A DNA stretch of 64,000 nucleotides from Georgenia sp. SYP-B2076. GTDB lineage: Bacteria; Actinomycetota; Actinomycetes; Actinomycetales; Actinomycetaceae. A model generated the notes under the pieces. That model worked only from the letters and a program-made list of their open reading frames with translations, did not search any database and was not told where the DNA came from. Of the stretch, positions 8,985 through 17,863 are shown piece after piece. Where the stretch lies: NCBI RefSeq assembly GCF_003991205.1, contig NZ_RXOZ01000033.1, positions 124,001-188,000 on the forward strand, read 5' to 3'. A program made the translations under genes and the position numbers. The stretch's first letter is position 1, and every line of letters starts with the position of its first letter.

Positions 8985-9614
8985 ATGAGCGAGACCACCG
9001 GAACCACGACCGCCCACACCGCAGACTTCTGGTTCGACCCCATGTGCCCCTGGGCCTGGATGACCTCCCGCTGGATCGGCGAGGCGCAGCAGGTGCGCGA
9101 CCTCACCGTCCGCTGGCACGTGATGAGCCTGTCGGTGCTCAACGAGGGTCGGGACCTGCCCGAGGAGTACGCCCGCCTCATGGAGCGCGCCTGGGGACCG
9201 GTCCGCGTGGTCAACGCCGCCCGCCAGTTCCACGGCGAGGACGTCGTCAAGCCGCTCTACGACGCCCTCGGCACCCGCATCCACCCCGGCGGCCGCGGTG
9301 ACGACCTCGCGGCCGTGATCGACGAGGCGCTCGAGGAGGTGGGCCTGCCCCGTGACCTGGCGCGATACGCCACCACCGACGAGCTCGACGAGTCCCTGCG
9401 CGCCTCCCACCAGGAGGCCATCGACCTCGTCGGCGAGGACGTCGGCACGCCGGTCGTCGCCGTCGACGGCGTGGGCTTCTTCGGTCCCGTCGTCACGCCC
9501 GCCCCGAAGGGGGAGGCCGCCGGCCGGCTGTGGGACGGCGCCGTCCTCGTGGCCACCACCCCCGGCTTCTACGAGATTAAGCGCACACGGACCTCGGGCC
9601 CGGTCTTCGACTGA
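8985..9614 (+). CDS. DsbA-family reductase resembling the mycothiol-dependent nitroreductase Rv2466c
   Basis: This cytoplasmic thioredoxin-fold protein of 209 residues has the active-site motif FDPMCPWAW with Cys21, followed by the TSRW segment typical of the Rv2466c group. The second cysteine of a CxxC pair is Ala, so it must work by a single-Cys mechanism, which fits mycothiol-coupled chemistry in actinobacteria. An in-frame ATG at 8946 would add 13 residues, but family alignment favours ATG 8985. The gene stands alone between the cupredoxin and a small membrane protein. Family placement is from motif memory; the physiological substrate is unknown. Confidence 0.75.
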   Translation: MSETTGTTTAHTADFWFDPMCPWAWMTSRWIGEAQQVRDLTVRWHVMSLSVLNEGRDLPEEYARLMERAWGPVRVVNAARQFHGEDVVKPLYDALGTRIHPGGRGDDLAAVIDEALEEVGLPRDLARYATTDELDESLRASHQEAIDLVGEDVGTPVVAVDGVGFFGPVVTPAPKGEAAGRLWDGAVLVATTPGFYEIKRTRTSGPVFD

Positions 9615-9664
9615 CATGGCGTAGCGTGACGTGGCCCGATCCCGGGGACGAGCAAGGAGAGTTG

Positions 9665-10234
9665 ATGGCACAGGCAGGGACCGGCAGGCTTCGGACGGGT
9701 GAGACGGCCGTGGTTGCGGTTTCCGCCGTGCTGGTACTCGTCTTCGTGGTGCTCCTCCTCATGCGGATGGCGGGCCCGGGCGAGGCGGCCGCGTCGGCGA
9801 GCACCGCTCCCGAGGAGCCCGCCCCCGCGACACCCAGCCCGACGGCTGCGCCGGTCGGTGAGGACCTCTCCGGCGTGGACTTCGACTTCGCCGCCCCGAG
9901 CGGGAACATCGCGTGCGCGATCGGCGCCGAGCGGGCGCTGTGCGGGATCGCCAGCTTCGACTTCGCCGAGCGGATCCCCGCCGCGGAGGTCGCGGCGTGC
10001 CCGGGCACCGTCGGGCACTTCGTCGAGGTCACCGCCGAGGGCGCCTCCCTCGTGTGCGACACCTCCGGCCAGGACCTCACGATCGATGCCACGGGCATCG
10101 CGACCCTCGACTACGGCCGGCAGCAGAGCAAGAACGGCTTCACCTGCGACTCGACCAGGGACGGCATGTCCTGCGTGCACGACGAGACCGGCTACTCCTT
10201 CTCGGTGCGCCGCGCCGGCTACACCCTCTCGTAG
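9665..10234 (+). CDS. Membrane-anchored or secreted Cys-rich protein, possibly DUF6636-like
   Basis: The protein has 189 residues: a short cytoplasmic N-terminus, one transmembrane helix (about residues 14-34), a Pro/Ala/Thr linker and an outside domain beginning with SPSGN-like APSGNIACAI. That domain has six cysteines spaced in pairs, suggesting disulfides. The APSGNI opening and Cys spacing recall DUF6636 proteins, but I cannot confirm it. The ATG at 9665 is chosen over an upstream in-frame ATG because AAGGAGA lies 5-11 bases before it. It ends 6 bases before the MFS gene, so the two may be co-transcribed. No function is assigned. Confidence 0.6.
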   Translation: MAQAGTGRLRTGETAVVAVSAVLVLVFVVLLLMRMAGPGEAAASASTAPEEPAPATPSPTAAPVGEDLSGVDFDFAAPSGNIACAIGAERALCGIASFDFAERIPAAEVAACPGTVGHFVEVTAEGASLVCDTSGQDLTIDATGIATLDYGRQQSKNGFTCDSTRDGMSCVHDETGYSFSVRRAGYTLS

Positions 10235-10240
10235 CCGCAG

Positions 10241-11467
10241 ATGACCCTCACCCGTAGCGCCTCGCTCGAGGGCGCCCTCGGCCCCCGCGCGCTCGCGGCC
10301 GCCATCTTCGCGATGGCCGTCGGCGGGTTCGCCATCGGCACCACCGAGTTCGCGACGATGGGGCTCCTGCCCCGGATCGCCGAGTCGTTCGACGCGACCA
10401 TCCCGCAGGCCGGCTACCTCGTCTCGGCGTACGCGCTCGGCGTCGTCGTGGGCGCGCCGGCGATCGTCCTCGCGCTGCCCCGCGCCCCGCGCACCGGCCT
10501 GCTCGCCGGGCTCGCGCTGGCCCTCGCGCTCGGCAACGGCCTGTCCGCCCTCGCGCCGACGCTGCCCACGGAGCTCGCCGCGCGCTTCCTCGCCGGCCTG
10601 CCGCACGGGGCGTACTTCGGCATCGCCGCGCTCGTCGCCTCGGCGATCTCCCCGCCGCAGCGCCGGGCCCGGTCCGTCTCCCTGGTCATGGTCGGGCTGA
10701 CCGTCGCGACCATGCTGGGCGTGCCCATCTCGACGGCGCTGGGCCAGGGCCTCGGCTGGCGCTCGGCGTACTGGCTCGTCACCGCCGTCGCCGTCCTCGC
10801 CTTCCTGGCCATCTGGCGCTGGGTCCCGCCGGTGGCGGTGCGCCCGGGGGCCTCGGCGCGCCGGGAGCTCAGCGCGCTGCGCTCGAGCCAGCTGTGGCTC
10901 GCGGTGGCCACGGGTGCCGTCGGCTTCGGGGGCATGTTCGCCGTCTACAGCTACATCACGCCGTCGATGACGCAGGTCGCCGGGATCAGCGAGACCGACG
11001 TGCCCTGGGTGCTCGCCGTGTTCGGCGTCGGGATGACGCTGGGCACGCTGCTGGGCGGGCGGGTCGCGGACCGGTCCCTGTTCGGGGCGATCTTCGGCGG
11101 CCTCGCCGCCATGGCGGTCACGCTGGCCGCCTTCGCCCTCTGGGCGACCGGCCCGGTGCCGGCCATCCTCCTCGTGCTGCTCGTGGCCGTGGCCAGCCAG
11201 CTGATCGGGCCCGCGCTGCAGACCCGCCTGCTGGACGTCTCCCGGCAGGGACCCTCGCTCGGCGCGGCGCTGCACCACAGTGCCCTCAACATCGGCAACG
11301 CCCTGGGCGCGTGGGTCGGCGGCGTCGTCATCGCCGCCGGGTACAGCTACCTCGCCCCGGCGTGGGCCGGGGTCGCCCTCGCGCTGGCGGGCCTGGCGGT
11401 GGCGGGCTTCGCGCGACTGCTGGAGCGGCGCGCCGGCCCGCCCGGCCCCTCGGACATGATCGGCTGA
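10241..11467 (+). CDS. MFS transporter, DHA1 (drug/sugar efflux) family
   Basis: This is a 408-residue inner-membrane proton-driven exporter candidate with twelve hydrophobic segments. The opening AVGGFAIGTTEFATMGLLP and the SYALGVVVGAP stretch in helix 2 are characteristic of the AraJ/YdeA-like DHA1 exporters. The ATG at 10241 starts 6 bases after the preceding stop. The motif A loop reads ALPRAPRT rather than a canonical Asp-Arg pair, which is common in this subfamily. The substrate is not predictable; the AraJ-like relatives export sugars or drugs. Confidence 0.85.
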   Translation: MTLTRSASLEGALGPRALAAAIFAMAVGGFAIGTTEFATMGLLPRIAESFDATIPQAGYLVSAYALGVVVGAPAIVLALPRAPRTGLLAGLALALALGNGLSALAPTLPTELAARFLAGLPHGAYFGIAALVASAISPPQRRARSVSLVMVGLTVATMLGVPISTALGQGLGWRSAYWLVTAVAVLAFLAIWRWVPPVAVRPGASARRELSALRSSQLWLAVATGAVGFGGMFAVYSYITPSMTQVAGISETDVPWVLAVFGVGMTLGTLLGGRVADRSLFGAIFGGLAAMAVTLAAFALWATGPVPAILLVLLVAVASQLIGPALQTRLLDVSRQGPSLGAALHHSALNIGNALGAWVGGVVIAAGYSYLAPAWAGVALALAGLAVAGFARLLERRAGPPGPSDMIG

Positions 11468-11525
11468 CCCGGCACCGGGGCCGGCATCCCGCACGGGGGA
11501 GCCGGCCCGGGCCGCTGCGCGGCGG

Positions 11526-13544
11526 CTACCAGATGCGCACGCGCTCCTCCGGCGGGAGGAACAGGGCGTCGCCGTCCTGCACGCCGAACGCCTCGACGAA
11601 GGCGTCCATGTTGCGCACCACGCCGTTGCAGCGGAACTCGTCGGGGGAGTGCGGGTCGATCGTCAGGAGCCGGATGACCTCGGCGTCGCGGGCCTTCTCG
11701 CGCCAGATCCGGCCCCAGGAGACGAACACCCGCTGCAGCCCGGTGAGGCCGTCGATGACCGGCGCGTCGGCGAGCCCGGCGAGGCCGCCGGCCCGCAACG
11801 CGATGTCGTAGGCCTTGATGGCGATGGACAGCCCGCCGAGGTCGCCGATGTTCTCCCCGATCGTCAGGGCGCCGTTGACGTGGTGCGAGCCGTCCAGCTG
11901 GGCGGGTGAGAACGCGTCGTACTGGCTGATGAGCGCCTTGGTGCGCTTCTCGAACTCCGCGCGGTCCGCGTCCGTCCACCAGTCGGTGAGCCGGCCGGTG
12001 CCGTCGTACTTGGAGCCCTGGTCGTCGAAGCCGTGGCCGATCTCGTGCCCGATGACGGCGCCGATCCCGCCGTAGTTCCACGCGTCGTCGGCCGCCGGGT
12101 CGAAGAACGGCGGCTGGAGGATCGCGGCGGGGAAGACGATCTCGTTCATCGTCGGGTTGTAGTAGGCGTTGACCATCTGCGGCGGCATGAACCACTCGTC
12201 ACGGTCCATGGGCCTGCCGAGCTTGGCGAGGTCGCGGCGTTCCTCGAAGAGGTTCGCGGCCCGCACGTTGCCCAGCACGTCGTCCGCGTGGACCTCGAGG
12301 GTGGAGTAGTCGCGCCACTTGTCCGGGTAGCCGATCTTGGGCGTGAAGGCGTCGAGCTTGCCCAGCGCCCGCGCCTTCGTCTCCTCGCTCATCCAGTCGA
12401 GGGAGGAGATCGACTCGCGGTAGGCGGCGATGAGGTTGTCGACCAGGCGCTGCATCGCGGCCTTGTGGTCCGGCGGGAAGTGCCGGGCCACGTACAGCTC
12501 GCCGACCGCCTCGCCGAGGGCCCCCTCCACGAGGGCGACGCCGCGCTTCCAGCGCTCCCGGAGCTCCTCCGCGCCGGTGAGGGTGCGGCCGTAGAAGTCG
12601 AAGTTCTCCTCCACGAAGGCCTGCGGCAGGTACGGCGCGCGCGCGTGGACCACGTGCCACGTGAGCCACATCCGCAGCGAGTCGACGTCGAGCGACTCCC
12701 AGGCCGCGGCGAACGCGACGAGGTACGAGGGCATCGCGACGATGAGGTGGTCGAAGGCGCCGTCGGGCACCCCCAGCGCGGCGCGCCACAGCTCCCAGTC
12801 GAAGCCGGGCGCGGTGGCGACCATCTCGTCCCACGTCATGGGGTTGTTGATGAGGTCCGCCTCGCGCGACCGGACCTTGTCCCAGTGCCCGGCCGCGAGC
12901 GCCGTCTCGACGCCCATGACCCGTTCGGCCGCGCCCATCGCCTCGCCCTCGGTCACCAGGCCGCTCAGCGCCAGCATCGAGGCCACGTGCGCGACGTAGG
13001 CCGTGCGGGTGGCCGCGTGGGCCTCCTCGCGGTAGTAGGACTCGTCCGGCAGCCCAAGGCCGGACTGCCAGAAGAACACGATGTAGCTCTCCGGGTCGTT
13101 GAGGTCGGTGTCGACCCCGTACCCGACGCCGCCGGTCACGCCCGTCGGCTGCAGGGCCCCCATGGCCCGGGTGAGCGCCTCCCGGTCGAGGGCAGCGGTG
13201 AGCAGCTCGAGGTCCGTGCGCAGCGGGGCCGTGCCGAGCGCCTCGATGCGCTCGGTCGCCATGAAGGAGGCGTAGACGTCCCCGATCTTCCTGGCGTTCT
13301 CGGGGCTGCCCTCGGCGGGCCCCTCACCGCCGGCCGCGGCGTCGATGATCGCCCGCACCCGCTCCTCGGAGAGGTCGCGCAGGGCGTGGAACGAGCCGTC
13401 ACGGGCCCGGTCTGCCGGGATGACGTGCTCGCGCAGCCACGTGCCGTTGACGTGACGGTAGAGGTCGTCCTGCGGGCGCACCGCGCGGTCCATGGCCTCG
13501 AGGTCGCTCATGGGGACGGGAGAGCTCACGTTCGTCGTGGTCAT
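11526..13544 (-). CDS. M13 family zinc metallopeptidase (PepO/neprilysin-like)
   Basis: This peptidase of 672 residues cleaves small peptides. The N-terminal large helical domain leads into NAYYNP, then the zinc motif HEIGH (His500, Glu501, His504) followed by GFDDQGSKYD, the third ligand Glu564 in ENIGDLGG, and the family-typical C-terminus ending in Trp. No signal peptide or membrane helix is seen, so a cytosolic location is likely, as in bacterial PepO and mycobacterial Zmp1. The ATG at 13544 overlaps a GGAGG; an internal Met at residue 12 is an alternative. It is a monocistronic unit convergent with the MFS gene. Confidence 0.95.
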   Translation of the reverse strand: MTTTNVSSPVPMSDLEAMDRAVRPQDDLYRHVNGTWLREHVIPADRARDGSFHALRDLSEERVRAIIDAAAGGEGPAEGSPENARKIGDVYASFMATERIEALGTAPLRTDLELLTAALDREALTRAMGALQPTGVTGGVGYGVDTDLNDPESYIVFFWQSGLGLPDESYYREEAHAATRTAYVAHVASMLALSGLVTEGEAMGAAERVMGVETALAAGHWDKVRSREADLINNPMTWDEMVATAPGFDWELWRAALGVPDGAFDHLIVAMPSYLVAFAAAWESLDVDSLRMWLTWHVVHARAPYLPQAFVEENFDFYGRTLTGAEELRERWKRGVALVEGALGEAVGELYVARHFPPDHKAAMQRLVDNLIAAYRESISSLDWMSEETKARALGKLDAFTPKIGYPDKWRDYSTLEVHADDVLGNVRAANLFEERRDLAKLGRPMDRDEWFMPPQMVNAYYNPTMNEIVFPAAILQPPFFDPAADDAWNYGGIGAVIGHEIGHGFDDQGSKYDGTGRLTDWWTDADRAEFEKRTKALISQYDAFSPAQLDGSHHVNGALTIGENIGDLGGLSIAIKAYDIALRAGGLAGLADAPVIDGLTGLQRVFVSWGRIWREKARDAEVIRLLTIDPHSPDEFRCNGVVRNMDAFVEAFGVQDGDALFLPPEERVRIW

Positions 13545-13657
13545 CCTCCGACCCTACGGCAGCGGGCCCGGGCGGGTCTCGCGGGCCGGCGGCACCCTGG
13601 CGCCCCGGCCACGGGGCCCGACGGTGGTCGCTGGCGTGAAGTGCCCGTGAACATTGG

Positions 13658-13663
13658 CACAAT
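13658..13663 (+). promoter_or_regulatory. -10 element placing the rpiB transcript start at or next to its start codon
   Basis: CACAAT lies 8 bases before ATG 13671. With a usual 6-8 base discriminator the transcript would begin on the start codon, and no Shine-Dalgarno is visible, so a leaderless mRNA is likely. Confidence 0.45.
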
Positions 13664-13670
13664 GACCCCT

Positions 13671-14126
13671 ATGCGTATCCATATTGCCGGCGACCACGCC
13701 GGGTTCGAGCTCAAGGCCGCGCTCGTCGGGCACCTCCAGGCGGCCGGTCACGACGTCGTCGACCACGGCGCCCTGACGTACGACGCCGAGGACGACTACC
13801 CCAGCATGTGCATCGCCGCCGGCGAGGCCACCGTCGCGGACCCGGGCTCGCTCGGCATCGTCCTCGGCGGCTCCGGCAACGGCGAGCAGATCGCGGCCAA
13901 CAAGGTGGTCGGCGTGCGTGCGGCGCTGGCATGGAACGTCGAGACGGCGAAGCTGGGGCGCGCTCACAACAACGCCAACGTCGTCGCCCTCGGCGGCCGC
14001 ATGCACAGCCTCGAGGAGGCCACCACGATCGTCGACGCCTTCCTCGCCGAGCCCTTCTCGGGCGAGGCCCGCCACCAGCGCCGCATCGACCAGCTCCTCG
14101 AGTACGAGGCCACCCGTACCCGCTGA
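13671..14126 (+). CDS. rpiB: Ribose-5-phosphate isomerase B
   Basis: This enzyme interconverts ribulose-5-phosphate and ribose-5-phosphate in the pentose phosphate pathway. The 151-residue protein opens with IAGDHAGFELK and has GGSGNGEQIAANKVVGVRAAL, both RpiB signatures. The position held by the catalytic Cys in E. coli RpiB is Gly here (IVLGGSGNG), as in the mycobacterial enzymes, which use a Glu base. ATG 13662 is an in-frame alternative three codons upstream. No ribosome site is visible; see the -10 element at 13658. The gene is monocistronic. Confidence 0.94.
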   Translation: MRIHIAGDHAGFELKAALVGHLQAAGHDVVDHGALTYDAEDDYPSMCIAAGEATVADPGSLGIVLGGSGNGEQIAANKVVGVRAALAWNVETAKLGRAHNNANVVALGGRMHSLEEATTIVDAFLAEPFSGEARHQRRIDQLLEYEATRTR

Positions 14127-14193
14127 GCCCGCTCGTTGTAGGCGCGCCCGCCGGGCCGGCCGTCCGGGCGCCGGCTCGACGGGCGGTCGTGCG

Positions 14194-15510
14194 TCAGAAG
14201 CCCCAGCTGGTGGCCGGCGCGACGGGCCACGCGAAGGCCGCCGACGCCGGCGCCAGCGTGCCGGGCACGAGCTCGGTGACGCGGGCGGCCAGCGCCAGCG
14301 CGCCGAGCGTCGTCCCGCCGAGGTACGCCGAGGCGAGGTCGGCGACGTCGAGCGCGAGGCCCGCCGGCTCGTCGGTGCGCTCCGCCGTCGCGCCGTCCGG
14401 TCCGCCGCGCAGCCGCCAGCGGCCGTCGTTGCTCGCCAGCACGGCGTCACGGACCTCGAGCACGACGTCGACGCCGGCCTGGTAGCGGCGCGCGGCGAGT
14501 GCCGCGGGCACGTCCAGCAGACGCAGCCAGACGTCGTCGTGCGTGATCGCCTGTGCCGCGCGGTGGTCCAGGAGGAGGCCGTGGAGCGCGTCGTCGGGCG
14601 CGAGGTGCCCGGTCTCGACGGTGCCCATGAGGTCCAGGTCCACCAGCGCGGCCCACAGGGCGCGGGCGGCGGCCGCGTCCAGCGCGACGGCCTCACGCAC
14701 CTGCACCACGCCCTGGGGCAGGTGGGAGCCCGACCAGACGGAACGACGGCGGAACAGCGCGTAGCCGCGCGGCTCGCCGGCGGGGGCGCGGACGACGGCG
14801 ATGCGCAGCGCCTCCGCCCCCCGCCGGTCCGAGGGGCGGTCCCGCAGCGGGCGGCCGCGCAGCGCCGGGCTGTCCCGGGTGATCCAGCCGGGGCGGTCCA
14901 CGGCGCGGTGCACGCCGTCCACGAGCGGCCCGTGCCGCGCCGCGTCGGCGCGGTCGAGGTCGACCACGAGCTCGTCGGCGCCGGCCACCTCGCGCATGGC
15001 CGCGCCGCGCGGCAGGGTCATGTGCAGGTGCTGGGTGGCGACGCCGTAGCCGTAGCGGCCGTAGATGCCGACTTCGGCCGCGTTCAGCGTCGAGAGGACC
15101 TCGCCGCGGGCCAGGGAACCGCGCAGGTGCGCGGTGAGCATCCCCCGCGCCAGCCCGCGGCGACGGTGGCCCGGGTGCACGCTGACCCACGTCAGCCCCG
15201 CGGTGGGGACACGCGCGCCGCCCGGCACGGGCAGCGCGAAGGCGTAGGACGAGTGAGTGGCGACGAGGCGCGGCGAGGCGCCGTCGCGCTCGTCCCACAC
15301 GCCGACGGAGCGACCCGGCTCCAGCGGCCAGACCATGACCGCGGCGTCGTCAGGCTCCGGCTCCTCCGCGAACGCCCACTCGTCGACGTCGAGCATGGCG
15401 CTGCGGTCCGCCTCGTCGTCGAGGACGGCCAGGCGGTACCCGGCGGGCAGGGAGACGTGGGGGGCGATGGCCTCGGTCGCGCCGGCGTGGGTGTTCACGC
15501 GAGGAATCAT
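14194..15510 (-). CDS. eis: Eis-family GNAT N-acetyltransferase
   Basis: This cytoplasmic acetyl-CoA-dependent acetyltransferase has 438 residues, matching the Eis family. The N-terminal GNAT domain carries the acetyl-CoA loop in VSVHPGHRRRGLARGML and is followed by a second degenerate GNAT fold (about 150-300). The C-terminal sterol-carrier-like domain ends at the free carboxylate SWGF, as in Eis, where the C-terminus acts as the base. Eis enzymes acetylate amines including aminoglycosides; mycobacterial Eis also acts on proteins. The native substrate here is unknown. The gene is convergent with rpiB and has no operon partner. Confidence 0.88.
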   Translation of the reverse strand: MIPRVNTHAGATEAIAPHVSLPAGYRLAVLDDEADRSAMLDVDEWAFAEEPEPDDAAVMVWPLEPGRSVGVWDERDGASPRLVATHSSYAFALPVPGGARVPTAGLTWVSVHPGHRRRGLARGMLTAHLRGSLARGEVLSTLNAAEVGIYGRYGYGVATQHLHMTLPRGAAMREVAGADELVVDLDRADAARHGPLVDGVHRAVDRPGWITRDSPALRGRPLRDRPSDRRGAEALRIAVVRAPAGEPRGYALFRRRSVWSGSHLPQGVVQVREAVALDAAAARALWAALVDLDLMGTVETGHLAPDDALHGLLLDHRAAQAITHDDVWLRLLDVPAALAARRYQAGVDVVLEVRDAVLASNDGRWRLRGGPDGATAERTDEPAGLALDVADLASAYLGGTTLGALALAARVTELVPGTLAPASAAFAWPVAPATSWGF

Positions 15511-15561
15511 GACATTCCGTCGCGGCCGGCCGGTGGGGCCCGCTCCTCGGGTTGGTCGCGG

Positions 15562-16296
15562 TCAGGCGCCGGCCGGGCGCACCGTCTGCCGCCGGACCGC
15601 CTGCTGGGCGGCTCCCACGGCGAGGACCATGCTCAGCGGGACGAGCACCACGACCACGACGGGCAGCAGCGCCGTCAGCCCCGCGCACACCGCCACCAGC
15701 GCGCCCTGGACGAGCCAGCGCGCGAGCTCGGGGACCCCCGCCGGCCGGCGCTGGGCGACGGCGGCGCCGCGCGCGTGCTCCCCGGCGTCACCCGGCGCCA
15801 GGAGCAGCGCCCGCCACGAGCGCGCCCGCACCCCCTCGGCCACCGCGCCGCACAGCAGCCACGCGGCCCCGGCGACGACCGCGCCCACCCATCCGCCGAC
15901 CACCAGCGCCACGGCGAGGGCCACGAGCGGCAGGAGCGCGGCCGAGGCCAGCGACCCGAGCACCAGCGCGCGGGTGTCCGACGTCCGGGCACGGGCGAGC
16001 CCGACCACCATCACCGCGACCGCGGTGGCCACGAGCCAGCCGCCGACTGTCGTCGCCAGCGCGCCGATCGCCGCCGGCGCGCCGGCGGCCGCCACCCCGG
16101 CCGTGAGGGCGGCGGCGGCGAGGACCCCGGCGACGACGAGCATCCACAGCGCGTGCCGGCGGGCGCCCTCGCGGGCGGCGTCGACCACAGCCCGGACGTC
16201 CAGGTGCTTGTGGGGGACGGAGTCGTCGCAGTGCTCGCAGCGGTAGGGGTCGTCGGCGGGGGCGGGTGCGGCGGCGTTGGTGGTGTGCTGGCTCAT
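15562..16296 (-). CDS. Multi-pass membrane protein with N-terminal Cys/His cluster, function unknown
   Basis: The 244-residue protein starts with a hydrophilic segment carrying CEHCDDSVPHKH, a possible metal-binding knuckle, then five or six transmembrane helices rich in Ala and Val. I do not recognise a family. I chose ATG 16296, with a TATGAT -10 box about 10-15 bases upstream on the minus strand; ATG 16311 is an alternative inside that box. It is divergent from the alkyltransferase-like gene at 16318 and the two share a 21-base gap, so their promoters must overlap. A role cannot be assigned. Confidence 0.7.
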   Translation of the reverse strand: MSQHTTNAAAPAPADDPYRCEHCDDSVPHKHLDVRAVVDAAREGARRHALWMLVVAGVLAAAALTAGVAAAGAPAAIGALATTVGGWLVATAVAVMVVGLARARTSDTRALVLGSLASAALLPLVALAVALVVGGWVGAVVAGAAWLLCGAVAEGVRARSWRALLLAPGDAGEHARGAAVAQRRPAGVPELARWLVQGALVAVCAGLTALLPVVVVVLVPLSMVLAVGAAQQAVRRQTVRPAGA

Positions 16297-16317
16297 CGTG
16301 CTTGCGATCATAAGCGG

Positions 16318-16701
16318 GTGCACCCAGAACGGACGGACCTGACCGAGCTCGTGCTCGACGTCGTCGAGCAGATCCCCCCGGGGCGGGTGACCACGTACGG
16401 GCTCGTCGCCGAGGCCGTCCACGCCCGCACGGGCCGCAGCCACGCGCGGCATGTGGGAACCATCATGTCGACCTACGGGGCCGAGGTGCCGTGGTGGCGG
16501 GTGGTGCGCGCCGACGGCACCCTTCCGCGGGCGCTGCGCGCCAGCGCCCTGGCGCACTACCGGGAGGAGGGCACACCCATGAGCCCGCTCGTCGGCGGAA
16601 AGGTGGAGCTGCGCCGCGCCCTGTGGGACGCGCCGGAGTGCTGGCAGGCCCCACCCGGGTTGCCCGCCCACGACGACCCGAGGGGCGGGGCCAGTGCCTG
16701 A
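16318..16701 (+). CDS. Alkyltransferase-like protein (MGMT fold without the acceptor Cys)
   Basis: ATL proteins bind O6-alkylguanine in DNA and flag it for nucleotide excision repair rather than removing the alkyl group. The 127-residue protein keeps the MGMT DNA-binding helix-turn-helix (GRVTTYGLVAEAV and RHVGTIMS). Where MGMT has PCHRV it reads PWWRVV, so the alkyl-acceptor Cys is Trp, as in other ATLs (PWHR). The GTG start at 16318 is very close to the divergent promoter, with little room for a leader. It overlaps the Nei-type glycosylase by eight bases, forming a DNA-repair pair. Confidence 0.88.
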   Translation: MHPERTDLTELVLDVVEQIPPGRVTTYGLVAEAVHARTGRSHARHVGTIMSTYGAEVPWWRVVRADGTLPRALRASALAHYREEGTPMSPLVGGKVELRRALWDAPECWQAPPGLPAHDDPRGGASA

Positions 16702-17737
16702 GGGACACACGGTCCACCGGCTCGCGCACGCGTTCGGCGAGCTCTTCGGCGGGCAGAGCCTCGCCGTCAGCTCGCCGCAGGGGCGGTTCGCCGACGGCGC
16801 CGCCCTGCTCGACGGCACGGTCCTGCGGGGCACCGAGGCGCACGGCAAGCAGCTGTTCCTCGCCTTCGCGCCGGACGGCGCGCCGCGTTCGGCCGACCAC
16901 CCCGACGGGCCCGGCGGCCACGACGTGCGGTGGTTGCGCGTCCACCTGGGGCTGTATGGGTCGTGGACGTTCGCGGGCGACGAGACGTTCCACGCGCCGC
17001 ACGCCATCGGCGCCCCGCGGCGACGGGTGGGGGAGGAGGAGACGCCGCTCGCCGCCTCACCCGACGAGGACGAGGGCATGGACCTCGCCGACGGGGGCGT
17101 GGACCTCGCCGACGCGGACGCTCCCGGCCCGTCGACGCCCGGAGTGCCTGACGGCGGGTGGCCCGGGACGGCGGCACCCTGGCACGCGCCCGACCCGCGG
17201 GGCGCGGTGCGGGTGCGCCTGCTCGGCGAGCACGGGGTCGCCGACCTCACCGGCCCGACGGCCTGCGAGGTGATCACGGACGTGGAGAAGTCCGCGGTCC
17301 ACGCGCGCCTCGGCCCCGACCCGCTGCGCGCCGACGGCGACCGCGAGGCGTTCGTCCGCGCGGTGCGTGCGCGGCGTCGCGCGATCGGCGAGCTGCTCAT
17401 GGACCAGTCGGTGATCGCCGGGGTCGGCAACATCTACCGTGCCGAGGCGCTCTACCGCGCGCGGGTGCACCCCTTGCGCCTGGGGCGGGACGTCCCCGCC
17501 GCGCGACTGCGCGCCATCTGGGACGACCTCGCGGTCCTCATGGCCGACGGCGTGGCCACGGGCCGGATCGTCACGACCCGGCCGGAGGACCGCCGCGACC
17601 CCGAGGACCGGTGGTACGTCTACCACCGCTCCGGGCGGCCGTGCCTCGTGTGTGGGAGCAAGGTGTCCGAGGCGCCCATGGCCGGGCGCCGGCTGTTCTG
17701 GTGCCCGCGCTGCCAGCGCGCACCGCGCCGGTCGTAG
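16694..17737 (+). CDS. nei: Fpg/Nei family DNA glycosylase (endonuclease VIII-like)
   Basis: This bifunctional base-excision enzyme removes oxidised bases and nicks the abasic site. After the removed first residue come Pro2 and Glu3 (MPEGHTVHR), the catalytic pair. The H2TH segment is at LLMDQSVIAGVGNIYRAEAL and the C-terminal zinc finger is CLVC then CPRC. The 347 residues exceed the usual 260-290 because of an acidic, low-complexity insertion at about residues 105-170. The GTG start at 16694 lies inside the upstream ATL gene. It is most like actinobacterial Nei2. The insertion is odd but lies between the N-terminal beta-sandwich and the H2TH domain. Confidence 0.92.
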   Translation: MPEGHTVHRLAHAFGELFGGQSLAVSSPQGRFADGAALLDGTVLRGTEAHGKQLFLAFAPDGAPRSADHPDGPGGHDVRWLRVHLGLYGSWTFAGDETFHAPHAIGAPRRRVGEEETPLAASPDEDEGMDLADGGVDLADADAPGPSTPGVPDGGWPGTAAPWHAPDPRGAVRVRLLGEHGVADLTGPTACEVITDVEKSAVHARLGPDPLRADGDREAFVRAVRARRRAIGELLMDQSVIAGVGNIYRAEALYRARVHPLRLGRDVPAARLRAIWDDLAVLMADGVATGRIVTTRPEDRRDPEDRWYVYHRSGRPCLVCGSKVSEAPMAGRRLFWCPRCQRAPRRS

Positions 17738-17775
17738 GGCGGCCAGGCGCGCGCCGAGTGGGCGGGGTGCGGGCC

Positions 17776-17847
17776 GGGACGGGCCGCGCTCCGGCGTCGG
17801 ACCCCGGGCGGGTGCGGCGCGGGGACGGGCCGCGCGCCGGCGTCGGA
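17776..17847 (+). repeat. 26-bp direct repeat, two copies
   Basis: Copies at 17776-17801 and 17822-17847 differ at one base and are offset by 46 bases. They fill the short gap between the convergent nei and cysE genes. The purpose is unknown. Confidence 0.8.
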
Positions 17848-17863
17848 ACGGCGCGGGACGCGC

